Below are positions 9,501 to 17,782 of a stretch of 64,000 bases of DNA, piece after piece. The stretch spans positions 496,001-560,000 of the forward strand of contig CANNER010000002.1 of NCBI GenBank assembly GCA_947503715.1, read 5' to 3'. Every line of letters begins with the position of its first letter. Positions within the stretch are counted from its first letter, which is position 1. The position numbers and the translations under genes are program-made. The DNA is from an uncultured Caulobacterales bacterium. GTDB lineage: Bacteria; Pseudomonadota; Alphaproteobacteria; Caulobacterales; Maricaulaceae. The notes beneath the pieces were generated by a model. That model had not been told where the DNA came from. It did no database searches and saw only the letters and a list, made by a program, of their open reading frames with translations.

Positions 9501-12500
9501 GCTGGCCGTCAGAGTTGATCTTGCCCCTTCTACCCAGCAAAATACATTGGGCGCTGGTGTGGATACGCTCACAAATATTGAAAACCTGATTGGATCGGAT
9601 TTTGACGATACGCTGCGGGGCGATGATTTCGCGAATGTGCTTCAGGGCGGTGCGGGCGCTGATACACTCACGGGCCGCGGGGGCGATGATACACTTCTCG
9701 GTGGAGACGGTGCGGATATACTGACCGGTGGCTCAGGTGCTGACAGGTTGGAGGGCGGCGCGGGCGACGATACCCTGAATGGCGGCGGCGGCGATGATGT
9801 TCTGATCGGCGGGGCGGGTGATGACATCCTCGACGGCAGTGCAGGTATTGATACGGCCGATTATAGTGGCACAGACCAACGTGTGCGCGTCGACCTCTCC
9901 AACACAGCGCAACAAAATACGTTGGGCGCGGGCCTGGATACGCTGACCGGGTTTGAAAACCTGATTGGGTCAAGTTTCGATGATGTGCTGACCGGTGATA
10001 TCGGCGACAATATTTTGTCGGGCAATGACGGCATTGATACACTCAATGGCGGGGATGGGAATGATACGCTCAATGGCGGGGCTGGCACAGATACGCTCAA
10101 TGGCGGCAATGGTAATGACACGCTTTTCGGCGGAACGGATGCGGATACGCTGAATGGGGGTTCGGGCGCTGATACCCTGAGCGGTGGTGAAGGTGATGAC
10201 AGCCTGAATGGCGGCGGCGGCAATGACCGTCTTGATGGTGGTGTCGGAAACAACACCATCAATGGCAGCGCCGGAATAGACACAGCGGTATTCTCGCAAA
10301 CGCTCTCTTCCAGCACTATTGAACTTGATATGTCCGGTGCGCTGATTGTGACGGGACCAAATGGGACGGACACACTTACGGATATAGAATTTCTCGAATT
10401 CTCTGATGTGACTTTCGCTGTAGACAGTATTATTTTCGGAACGCCCGGCATCGACGCGCTAAATGGTCTCGAGACGGCGGATGTCATTTTCGGATTAGAA
10501 GAGGATGATGTTCTGAACGGAAATGGCGGCGACGATATCCTTATTGGCGGCGCAGGGAATAACACCCTCAATGGCGGCGATGGCATAGACACAGCCCTAT
10601 TCTCCGGAAACTTCTCCGTTGACGCTATTGGTATAGATGACTCTGGCGCACTGACTTACACAGACGCTGATGGGACAGATACGCTTATAGATGTGGAATT
10701 CCTCCAATTTGCTGACGGGACGATATCAAGAGAGGCTATCATTCTTGGCACAGTCGGGTTGGATAGCCTTGATGGGCTTGAAACCGCTGATTTCATTTTC
10801 GGGTTTGACGAGAATGACACCCTGAACGGGAATGGCGGCGATGATGTCATTCGCGGCGGTGCGGGTGATGACACGCTGAATGGCGGCGCAGGTAATGATG
10901 TTCTCAATGGGGGCGAAGGCGCGGATATATTTATCGGCTCAGAAGGTGATGATAGTGCTAATGGCGACGAAGGAGATGATTTATTTATCTTCGATACAGC
11001 CAATGGCTCTCAGTTTTTAGGGCGTTTTAACGGCGGTGCGGGTGCCGATTCGATTGTCTTCCAAGGTGATGGATTTATCGATTTAGATGATAATAGCGCT
11101 GATTTTATCGAAATAGAATCCTTGGTTTTCGCTGATGATGGAAACATGGGACAACGCCGCGTTCAAATCGGGGGGCAAGAGGTCGACAACGCCGGAGATG
11201 CTGAAATTTCTGCCTCCGCCACAGTGGAAGGACGCGGTGTCGGATTTGTGGATGAGCTCATTTTCAGCAATGAGAATAATAACGTGACTGTGGATCTGTC
11301 CGGTTGGACTTTCACCAATTGGACGGCGGGTGAAGATATCATTCGCTTCCTGGGCGCGGACGGAAACGATGACATTACAGGCACAGTTCTGGATGACCTG
11401 ATGACGGGCGGCCTTGGTAATGACACGCTGCTGGGCGCTGCAGGTAATGATGACATCAGAGGCAATGACGGCGACGACACACTGGAAGGTGGAGACGGCA
11501 ATGATCTCATCTTCGGCGGTGCGGGTAATGACGTCGTCAATGGCGACGGCGGTAATGACACGCTGCGCGGTGGAGACGGTACAGATAACATACGCGGCGG
11601 GATTGGCGATGACCGACTCTTCGGCGATGATGGTGATGACATCCTCGGTGGAGATAGTGGCAATGACGTCATTCTGGCAGGCATTGGGGATGACCGTCTC
11701 TTCGGTGGGAACGGCGAAGACCGTCTCTTCGGCCAAGGTGGCGATGATATCATCAATGGCGCAGATGATAACGACCTCGTCCAAGGCGGGGGCGGCAATG
11801 ATACCCTAAACGGCGATGCCGGCGATGACCGTATCTTGGGCGATGCCGGAGCGGATGAGCTCAATGGCGGCGAAGGTGCCGATACTTTGAATGGCGGCGC
11901 CGATGATGACACGCTGAATGGGGATTCTGGAAATGATGACCTGATCGGCGGCAGCGGCGCAGACACGTTAAATGGCGGCGAGGGTGACGACCAACTTCTC
12001 GGCGGCAGCGGTAATGACACACTGGATGGCGGCGCTGGCGGTGACCTCCTCCTTGGCGGCAGCGGCAATGATATGCTGACGGGCGGAGACGGTATCGACA
12101 CGCTACGCGGTGATGTTGGCATTGATAATTTGCGCGGCGGTAACGACGATGATCGACTCTTCGGTGATGATGGTGACGATATCTTAGGCGGCGATAGCGG
12201 AGATGATGAAATCCTAGGCGGAACCGGTGATGACCGTTGTTTCGGCGGCACGGGTGAAGATCGTCTGTTTGGTGAGGCCGGGGATGATATTCTCAACGGC
12301 GGCAGCGGGGACGACTTCCTCCGGGGCGGCACTGAAAATGACACCCTGAACGGTGACGAAGGCGTAGACCGTTTGTTTGGTGATGCCGGTGACGATATTC
12401 TCTCGGGCGGCGCGGGTGCAGATACGATGACCGGCGGCGCGGGCGCAGATAGCTTTGCCTACACACTGGGCTCCGGCACGGACATTGTGACCGACTTTAC

Positions 12501-12861
12501 CTCCCGGGAGGATACAATCCTTGTAGACGGTGCATTGCAATTCTCGAGCTTTGATGACCTGCAAATTGTCCAACAGGGCGGAAACACAGTGATCACGAAT
12601 TTTGATACGGAAGATACATTGATTCTATTGAACACAGTCGCGTCATCGCTGACGGCAAGTGATTTCATCTTCGGGGCTTCAGAACCCTCAGTGAACATAA
12701 CGGCTGAGCTCTCAGATTTTGGAGATCTTGAAACTGTGCAAGCGCTGCAAACCTCAGAGGTCCCGCCTGTTCCTGAATATACACTTCTATCGACCGGCTT
12801 TTCAGTTGATGATTGGGAAGCCTCCTATTTCACAGACGACTATACTGGTGTTGCGCTCTAG
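6592..12861 (+). CDS. Giant RTX (hemolysin-type calcium-binding repeat) exoprotein
   Basis: A 2089-residue acidic protein with no signal peptide, expected to leave the cell by a type I secretion system. No ABC/MFP/TolC secretion gene is in the window. Residues about 84-190 and about 733-880 look like two pre-peptidase C-terminal (PPC)-type beta domains. Calcium-binding GGxGxDxUx nonapeptides form several blocks (about 204-330, 467-520, 580-640, 883-1140, 1175-1390, 1587-1953) separated by non-repeat modules. A module ending ENLxGSxFxDxLxGD occurs three times. The C-terminal region (about 1953-2089) has the usual post-RTX beta segment and DFIF motif, followed by a further tail of about 70 residues. 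Only one Cys is seen (residue 1883). No catalytic domain was recognised, so adhesion, S-layer-like or matrix roles are possible. Confidence 0.93.
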   Translation: MALFLGDGTATTTEETDFVFGTGPGLITAASSGGADLLIGGYNTGGLFSGISGNNSVATAFSLEVDDRWIAADRFSFIQAGAPSTSIHIAGEDAIEYYSVSVGANETITVDVDLANFNSFIQLIGPDGTTILASNDDDAGDIGSVNGTDSFLTFTAGADGAGTYFVVVGSSDGGAISALGASAEALVNVTVTNHVATGEAIDSDDELRGGDGDDLVYGGDGDDELNGDAGDDRLEGGEGNDQLFGGDGTDRLEGGSGDDRLEGGEGDDRLIGGDGADLLIGGNGNDRLEGGGGDDEIFAISGNDNLDGNGGNDIIHLGTGTNDVDGGSGDDIFFIANTVASNSRFQGGSGFDTLQLSFDGVINLSARSAFFANIDAIVFSDIEGQTGPIETTLTLNVSNAGRTFNGTITGNNGDIDNIIIRYSQSPDLNTNVSDWTFIDWEEQDTFTLQGDNSGRTFIGPDVAGTYNAGGGDDVVIAGLGDDTIFGEDGNDTLDGGAGDDTIFGGVGNDTFIGGEGIDTAVFAGRNVADMQFFIDQNGDFLFIDQFGDVDRLTGIEFVQFRDQTLTIAEVEALAKFGVIGTDGDDDLDGTDADDTIIGFSGNDTLNGLAGNDTINGDAGNDVISGGAGDDTLDGGAGTDTASYFDAISAVTVDLSLSEAQDTIGAGTDTLSNFENLTGSDFNDTLTGDLGANVINGGAGDDTIFADSDLGLGTSGIGLGSGALARAANAGNFDIATAIDITNTFSFAADPDIANAERDAHVTITGTGDATESLHFYQVTVNTAGAVITLDTDDSGLTDFDTEFTIFDAAGNILANNDDSDLTDGAGGSISSLDSFLTFTTTEPGTYFIAMGRFRGSSETPNPVRTGESYRLHVSITEPRDNEALTGDANDVVNGGEDDDIIHGLFADDILNGDAGNDELFGGDGSDTLAGGEGDDVLDGGTGSDTLVGGEGNDTLDGGDGVDTASYANAALAVRVDLAPSTQQNTLGAGVDTLTNIENLIGSDFDDTLRGDDFANVLQGGAGADTLTGRGGDDTLLGGDGADILTGGSGADRLEGGAGDDTLNGGGGDDVLIGGAGDDILDGSAGIDTADYSGTDQRVRVDLSNTAQQNTLGAGLDTLTGFENLIGSSFDDVLTGDIGDNILSGNDGIDTLNGGDGNDTLNGGAGTDTLNGGNGNDTLFGGTDADTLNGGSGADTLSGGEGDDSLNGGGGNDRLDGGVGNNTINGSAGIDTAVFSQTLSSSTIELDMSGALIVTGPNGTDTLTDIEFLEFSDVTFAVDSIIFGTPGIDALNGLETADVIFGLEEDDVLNGNGGDDILIGGAGNNTLNGGDGIDTALFSGNFSVDAIGIDDSGALTYTDADGTDTLIDVEFLQFADGTISREAIILGTVGLDSLDGLETADFIFGFDENDTLNGNGGDDVIRGGAGDDTLNGGAGNDVLNGGEGADIFIGSEGDDSANGDEGDDLFIFDTANGSQFLGRFNGGAGADSIVFQGDGFIDLDDNSADFIEIESLVFADDGNMGQRRVQIGGQEVDNAGDAEISASATVEGRGVGFVDELIFSNENNNVTVDLSGWTFTNWTAGEDIIRFLGADGNDDITGTVLDDLMTGGLGNDTLLGAAGNDDIRGNDGDDTLEGGDGNDLIFGGAGNDVVNGDGGNDTLRGGDGTDNIRGGIGDDRLFGDDGDDILGGDSGNDVILAGIGDDRLFGGNGEDRLFGQGGDDIINGADDNDLVQGGGGNDTLNGDAGDDRILGDAGADELNGGEGADTLNGGADDDTLNGDSGNDDLIGGSGADTLNGGEGDDQLLGGSGNDTLDGGAGGDLLLGGSGNDMLTGGDGIDTLRGDVGIDNLRGGNDDDRLFGDDGDDILGGDSGDDEILGGTGDDRCFGGTGEDRLFGEAGDDILNGGSGDDFLRGGTENDTLNGDEGVDRLFGDAGDDILSGGAGADTMTGGAGADSFAYTLGSGTDIVTDFTSREDTILVDGALQFSSFDDLQIVQQGGNTVITNFDTEDTLILLNTVASSLTASDFIFGASEPSVNITAELSDFGDLETVQALQTSEVPPVPEYTLLSTGFSVDDWEASYFTDDYTGVAL

Positions 12862-12912
12862 GGGAATTGGTTAGAAGATTTTAGGCTGTCTTCAAACAAA
12901 TATATTGATTGG

Positions 12913-12942
12913 AAAAGGCCGCAAACTCAGCGGCCTTTTTTC
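12913..12942 (+). terminator. Rho-independent terminator of the RTX gene
   Basis: A stem AAAGGCCGC/GCGGCCTTT with a seven-base loop is followed by a T run, about 50 bases after the RTX stop codon. Confidence 0.9.
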
Positions 12943-13069
12943 TTAAGTGTAAGAGGATCACATAGATTTACGGCTGGATAAACACAAACGAGTCTGGTCT
13001 TTGTCAGAACATAGCGTTACATGCGCTTGGCGTAACTGGTTATTAAAGTATCATAGGGCATGATCTGAC

Positions 13070-14182
13070 ATGAAATATCCGTATCTTCGACCAATCCTTC
13101 CGCAGCCTGAAACGTGGGTTCCATTACTGGAAACAAGCTATTCTCAGCGCTATTTCTCGAATTATGGACCGCTGGCCACGCGCCTCGAGGGCCGCATGAC
13201 CGAGAACTATCTGATTGAGGGTTACAGCTCGACCTTGGTGACCTCCAATACGCTGGGCATTCAAGCCGTTTTGAACGCGCTCGAAGTCTATGGGCGCTAT
13301 GTCATTCTACCCGATTTTACATTTTCGGGCACACTACAGGCCGTGATTGCGGCGGGCGGCAAGCCGATTGTCTGTGACGTTCTCAAGGAAACAAGTGAAC
13401 TTGATCCAAAAAGCGTCGAGGCCGCGTTGGAAAAATATGACGATGTAGCCGCAATTATGCATGTACGTTGCTATGGTTTCGTTAATGATATCACGCCTGT
13501 GAAAAAAATATCTAAAGCGCATGGTATTCCATTGGTGATTGACGCCGCGGCGGCCCTGTCAAAACCGTCAGAGCAGACATTTGGCTCTGAATATGGCGAG
13601 ATTGAAATTTTCTCGCTCCACGCGACAAAGGTTTTTGCGATTGGCGAAGGGGGGTTGATTGCTGCGCCTGAACAGATTTCGGAGCGTATCCGCCGCAGCG
13701 TCAATTTCGGGTTCCAATCTGACCGTACGTTCCATGACGGTACGAACGCTAAAATGGATGAGTTCCGGGCCGCCATTGGCTTTGGAACATTGGATTTGAT
13801 CGACGGAATTGTTGACAACCGGCAAAAGCACGCGTCGCTCTATCTTGAATTATTCGAAGGCAATGATTTCGTAGAATTATTTGATATGCCGGAACTGGCC
13901 AGTTGGTCTTGTTTTCCGATCCTTGTCCCAGAAAGTAATCGTGAGAAATGCATTACCGTCTTTGCCGATCAGGGTGTTGAAGTGAAAAAATATTACTGGC
14001 CGAGCTTATCCGTTGGATATCAAGGCCGGGCAAAGCTTGAAATTATGCCGGTCGAGACGTCCCTCTTATTACAAAATTCGGTGATGTGTTTGCCGATTTA
14101 TTCAGAATCGCCGGATGATTTTTGGACAGGCTTGAGCCAAGCTGTGCGAAAGTCATTACAACTGCTGGACTCCACCCGCTAG
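13070..14182 (+). CDS. DegT/DnrJ/EryC1-family PLP-dependent aminotransferase (sugar aminotransferase type)
   Basis: Fold-type I PLP enzyme of the family that transaminates keto nucleotide-sugars for surface glycans. In 370 residues it shows Asp158 (VIDAAAA) for the PLP ring nitrogen and Lys187 in HATKVFAIGEGG, the Schiff-base lysine in the classical family motif. The N-terminal YFSNYGPLATRLE segment is typical. It starts with ATG after a long gap from the RTX terminator. It is followed after six bases by a membrane protein gene. A PglD/NeuD-like acyltransferase and a GT2 gene lie on the other strand nearby, so amino-sugar synthesis or transfer is the likely setting. The exact sugar is unknown. 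No partner 4,6-dehydratase is seen. Confidence 0.88.
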   Translation: MKYPYLRPILPQPETWVPLLETSYSQRYFSNYGPLATRLEGRMTENYLIEGYSSTLVTSNTLGIQAVLNALEVYGRYVILPDFTFSGTLQAVIAAGGKPIVCDVLKETSELDPKSVEAALEKYDDVAAIMHVRCYGFVNDITPVKKISKAHGIPLVIDAAAALSKPSEQTFGSEYGEIEIFSLHATKVFAIGEGGLIAAPEQISERIRRSVNFGFQSDRTFHDGTNAKMDEFRAAIGFGTLDLIDGIVDNRQKHASLYLELFEGNDFVELFDMPELASWSCFPILVPESNREKCITVFADQGVEVKKYYWPSLSVGYQGRAKLEIMPVETSLLLQNSVMCLPIYSESPDDFWTGLSQAVRKSLQLLDSTR

Positions 14183-14188
14183 AGTTCG

Positions 14189-15985
14189 ATGATGATCTCG
14201 TCGTTAAAGACTTCGGTTCAACGCGTTCCGGCGCGCGCCCGATGGATATTCCTGTTTGGCCTGCTGGCGTTGGCAGGGCTTATCGTTCTGCATTTTGCAT
14301 TTATTTATAATTTTTCCAATGCACACCCACGATCAGATCAGTGGCGACATATCACAAAAATTATAATCCCTTGGAGTTCCGGTGATGTCTCTCCGAAAAT
14401 ACTCTGGAGCAATCATCACCCGAATCCGCTCCTGCATTTTTATCAGATTTTTATTGCCGGTCCGATCTTTGATTGGGATGTGCGAAAAGACGCCTATTTT
14501 TCACTAACGCTACATATTCTGATTTATTTATCTTTGGCCGTCGTAACATTGAGACTGGCCAAGGATAAAATGAGCCCGTTTCTCTTATTTGGTATCTTTG
14601 CCACAGGTGCATATTTTTTGTTGTTCCAAACAACGTTGACTTGGGTGTGGACGCTCGTCTCACTACAGTCTTTGGGATATGTTTTCGGTATCGCTATGTT
14701 GATTGCGCTCAGCCGTTTTGGGATGCTGAATCAAGCGACATCTTTGACTAAAGAGACGCGTGTTTCTCTCATACTTGGTTTGATTACTATCATAACCGTC
14801 CTGATGAATTTTGATTACGGCGTGATTTTTTTCTTATCCGCATTTGGTGCAATGACACTCGTCTCTATTTTCCACCGTGACAAAGCCTTGTTCCTCCAAA
14901 TGATTATCTATGCGGGCATATCTATGGTTGGAATCCTACTTATCAAACTCCTGCTTCTCCCGTCTGGTAAAGAAGGAGAAGGTGTCTCTGTTATAGCCCT
15001 TATCACAGGGCTTCCGGATTTGGTGAAAGCCTATTTCTATTCAATATCCAGTGCATTCTGGGGTGAATCTTGGTTTAGAGATTTTACCATTCATGGATCA
15101 GGTGTGTTTCTACCTGCCCTCTCTATTGCTTTTACGACGTTCGTCTTTTTGGGCGCCGCTTTAGCGGCATTGTCGAAAGGGCGGCGCGGCCTGCTTATGT
15201 TGGGGCTCATGATTTATTCCGCCCTGTTTAGTCTTGCCGTTTTCACCGCGCGGGATGCAGGCGACTTTACAATTCTCCTTTCCTCTTCCCGCTATGCCAC
15301 GAATTTTAAATTATCCTGGGTCGGCGCATTTTTAGCACTCGCCCTATACGCAGCAGAAGCCGTGAAATTTATGCCGCGTCAGCGTTGGATGGGCCTAACC
15401 TGTGGTGTTTTTATGGTCGCTCTCATCTCTGGTGCGGTCGCAACGAACATGTCTTGGGATAAAGCCAAAAACCTGCGCGCCGCCTATGATCGCGACGAGA
15501 TGATGGTTTATATACTCGGAACAGACCCAAGCGCGAATTTTCGATTGCCGTCGAGTGTTGTCGGCTCAAACCGCAACTTTGATGCGTCTCTCAATTTCTT
15601 GGTTGAGAATGAGTATAGCGTTTTCAATCCAAAATTCCGTCCAGGCCCACAGCTGGCTATTTATCGAGATTTAAAAATGCAAATCGAAGGTAACCCTGCA
15701 AACTCATATAAAATCGTTATGGACTCCCGTGCAGTTCCCGCGAAAAAATCAGATAGAGTTGACCTTTGCATTGAATTGACAAATCTACCGACGGATGGGC
15801 CCGTAATTCTGGAGATCGACCATTTAAATGATAAGCGTATTTATAATGGAAGGCTTAGATTGAGAGCCAAGGATTATAAACGCGTTCTATCTGCTTTACC
15901 GGGTCAAACGCGTCATTACGTTCAGCCGGGAGTGGACAAGATGAAGGTTTGTTCTTGGTCAGAATTGAGACTAGTCGAGAATTAA
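14189..15985 (+). CDS. Polytopic inner-membrane protein, possibly GT-C-type glycosyltransferase
   Basis: A 598-residue protein with about ten hydrophobic segments spread over residues 18-440 and a soluble C-terminal domain of about 160 residues. The first external loop contains SDQWRHI and SNHHPNPLLHFYQIF, which resembles the acidic/His-containing loop of GT-C membrane glycosyltransferases, but no family could be named with confidence. It sits six bases after the aminotransferase gene, so the two are probably cotranscribed. Its stop codon abuts the stop of the convergent acyltransferase gene. Base composition is lower in GC than the flanking housekeeping genes, as is usual for surface-polysaccharide loci. 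Confidence 0.65.
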   Translation: MMISSLKTSVQRVPARARWIFLFGLLALAGLIVLHFAFIYNFSNAHPRSDQWRHITKIIIPWSSGDVSPKILWSNHHPNPLLHFYQIFIAGPIFDWDVRKDAYFSLTLHILIYLSLAVVTLRLAKDKMSPFLLFGIFATGAYFLLFQTTLTWVWTLVSLQSLGYVFGIAMLIALSRFGMLNQATSLTKETRVSLILGLITIITVLMNFDYGVIFFLSAFGAMTLVSIFHRDKALFLQMIIYAGISMVGILLIKLLLLPSGKEGEGVSVIALITGLPDLVKAYFYSISSAFWGESWFRDFTIHGSGVFLPALSIAFTTFVFLGAALAALSKGRRGLLMLGLMIYSALFSLAVFTARDAGDFTILLSSSRYATNFKLSWVGAFLALALYAAEAVKFMPRQRWMGLTCGVFMVALISGAVATNMSWDKAKNLRAAYDRDEMMVYILGTDPSANFRLPSSVVGSNRNFDASLNFLVENEYSVFNPKFRPGPQLAIYRDLKMQIEGNPANSYKIVMDSRAVPAKKSDRVDLCIELTNLPTDGPVILEIDHLNDKRIYNGRLRLRAKDYKRVLSALPGQTRHYVQPGVDKMKVCSWSELRLVEN

Positions 15986-16609
15986 TCAACAGGGCCGTAA
16001 CTTTGCGGGGACGCCATAGGCTGTGCCGGGTCCGTCAATATCTGATACGACGACTGCGCCGGCACCAATCATAACCTCGGCTCCAATCTTGGCGCGGTCT
16101 CTCACCGTTGCGCCAATGCCGACCCAGCTATTCTCACCAATCGCCACATGCCCACCCAGAGCAACGCGGGGTGAGAGATGCACGGCCTCCGCGATCTGGC
16201 AGTCATGCTCAACGATGGCACCGCTATTGATAATGCAATAATTTCCCAGTACCGCTCCGGGGTTGAGCACAGCTTGTGGACCTATGAAAGTCCCGGTCCC
16301 TATTTTCACATCACATCCAATTGCCGCACTGGGATGAATAATCGTTTCGCAAACCCAACCTGCCTTAACCATCTCCTCTGAGAGGTGCGCCCGAATATTA
16401 TTCGACCCTATGGCGACATGAAAGGCCGCTATCCTTTTTAAGGCAGACTGTCTGTCGCGTACCGGAAGATTAAATATCGTTTTTCCGATATCATCGGCAG
16501 AGTCGGATAGAAAACCTTCCAAATTTAACCCCGCCTTTAACGCTGCATTGGCAACAACTTTTGCATGCCCCCCTGCGCCAATGATAAAGAGCGGGTGATC
16601 CTTGGACAT
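15986..16609 (-). CDS. PglD/NeuD-type sugar O- or N-acyltransferase (left-handed beta-helix)
   Basis: A 207-residue protein with an N-terminal Rossmann-like part (FIIGAGGHAKVVA, residues 8-20) and a C-terminal hexapeptide-repeat left-handed beta-helix (from about residue 90: IHPSAAIGCDV, IGTGTFIGPQA, ... ending GVPAKLRP). This is the layout of NeuD, PglD and related acetyltransferases that use acetyl-CoA on amino sugars. The His in IVEHDCQIA is the usual catalytic base position. Its ATG overlaps the upstream GT2 stop (TAATG). With the DegT-type aminotransferase 2 kb away, it fits N-acetylation of an amino sugar. Confidence 0.88.
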   Translation of the reverse strand: MSKDHPLFIIGAGGHAKVVANAALKAGLNLEGFLSDSADDIGKTIFNLPVRDRQSALKRIAAFHVAIGSNNIRAHLSEEMVKAGWVCETIIHPSAAIGCDVKIGTGTFIGPQAVLNPGAVLGNYCIINSGAIVEHDCQIAEAVHLSPRVALGGHVAIGENSWVGIGATVRDRAKIGAEVMIGAGAVVVSDIDGPGTAYGVPAKLRPC

Positions 16610-17571
16610 TATTTTTTACTGCTCCACTCACGCTGCAGGTGTTCTTTGATCGTGTAGATAGGGTCGCCTTCCGTCCGGTTGTAAACGCGGAAGAGGAACT
16701 CACCAATCGCGCTCGTCGTCGCCAGCTGGATTAGGATCACGATGAGTAACACATTTAAGATCAAGCCGTTGGAAATCCTGTCCATGACACGGAAGTCAAA
16801 AAGGGGAAGCAGGATCAACCGCAATGCAACCAAGCCCGTCAACGCCAGAGAAATCAGCGAGAGCCACATGAAGGGTCGGCGTGATAAACCGGTTGCCTGA
16901 TCAAATAGAAAGGAGAGGAGTTTTGTTATCGTCCAGCCTGACTCGCCATATCGACGGGCGTGATGATTGACCTCGATCTCTTTGACCTTCCCGGCCTCGC
17001 GGAAAACAAAGGCTGTGTTCCACGCTTTGAATTGGCCAAAGTCGAAGGGTTTGACGAGCTTGGCGTTATAGATTTTGAACGTACATCCAAAGTCAGTCAG
17101 GGAATGCCCGGCGACTTTCGCCATAACCATATTCGCAATTTTAGACGGTAATTTACGGAGGAAGCTGTCCTTCCTGTTACCACGTCTGCCGCTGATAATA
17201 TCATAGCCCTTATCATATTCCGCCGCGAGCTTTGGCAGGTCTTCGGGATCAAGCTGAAGGTCTGAGTCGATGAACACAATCTTTTCACCCGTTGCATGGG
17301 CAACACCCGCACTCATCGCGGCGAGCTGTCCGCCATTACGAAAAAAATCTATGGCATGGGTGACTTCAGGATTATCCGCGAAAATCTGACGATGAAGATC
17401 ATAGGTCTTGTCCGTGCTCCCATCATTAATAAGCAGAACCTCAAAAGGACGTTTCATCCCGCGCAGGGTCGCGAGCAGGCGGTCCGTATATTCGGTAATG
17501 CTCTTCTCTTCGAAGTAACTCGTCACAATGACGGAAAATTCTGGGACGTTTTGGGTGTCCGATTGGGTCAA
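16609..17571 (-). CDS. Membrane-anchored family 2 glycosyltransferase (polyprenyl-phosphate type)
   Basis: A 320-residue DPM1/ArnC/GtrB-like enzyme predicted to move a sugar from a nucleotide donor to undecaprenyl phosphate or a growing glycan on the cytoplasmic face. NDGSTD (residues 49-54) binds the nucleotide and Asp102-Ser-Asp104 is the metal-binding DxD. RRYGESGW near residue 206-213 is the usual acceptor-site motif. Two membrane helices follow at about 235-258 and 270-292. It is the first gene of a two-gene minus-strand unit with the acyltransferase and is divergent from the UDP-glucose dehydrogenase gene. Confidence 0.9.
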   Translation of the reverse strand: MTQSDTQNVPEFSVIVTSYFEEKSITEYTDRLLATLRGMKRPFEVLLINDGSTDKTYDLHRQIFADNPEVTHAIDFFRNGGQLAAMSAGVAHATGEKIVFIDSDLQLDPEDLPKLAAEYDKGYDIISGRRGNRKDSFLRKLPSKIANMVMAKVAGHSLTDFGCTFKIYNAKLVKPFDFGQFKAWNTAFVFREAGKVKEIEVNHHARRYGESGWTITKLLSFLFDQATGLSRRPFMWLSLISLALTGLVALRLILLPLFDFRVMDRISNGLILNVLLIVILIQLATTSAIGEFLFRVYNRTEGDPIYTIKEHLQREWSSKK

Positions 17572-17782
17572 GGTTCTACTCTCATTTGGCCTAGCGCCTG
17601 TTTGATGGAGTCAGGCCACGGTGGCAAGCCGCATTTCTATGGGGGTGTTAATCTTCGTGCAGGCTGCATGCTGTTTAGCGGCCTCAAGACGATATTTGGA
17701 TATATCCTGTCATAAATATTTCACCTGAAGACACGCCTTGCTCATCTTGCAATTCCGCTCCGTCTTGGGCATGCGACCCCTT

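Noticed and set aside
6841-12573. Many long minus-strand and alternative-frame ORFs, and a CRISPR-like look
   Set aside because: They are shadows of the RTX nonapeptide codons. The repeats are protein-coding with varying sequence and no spacer pattern.
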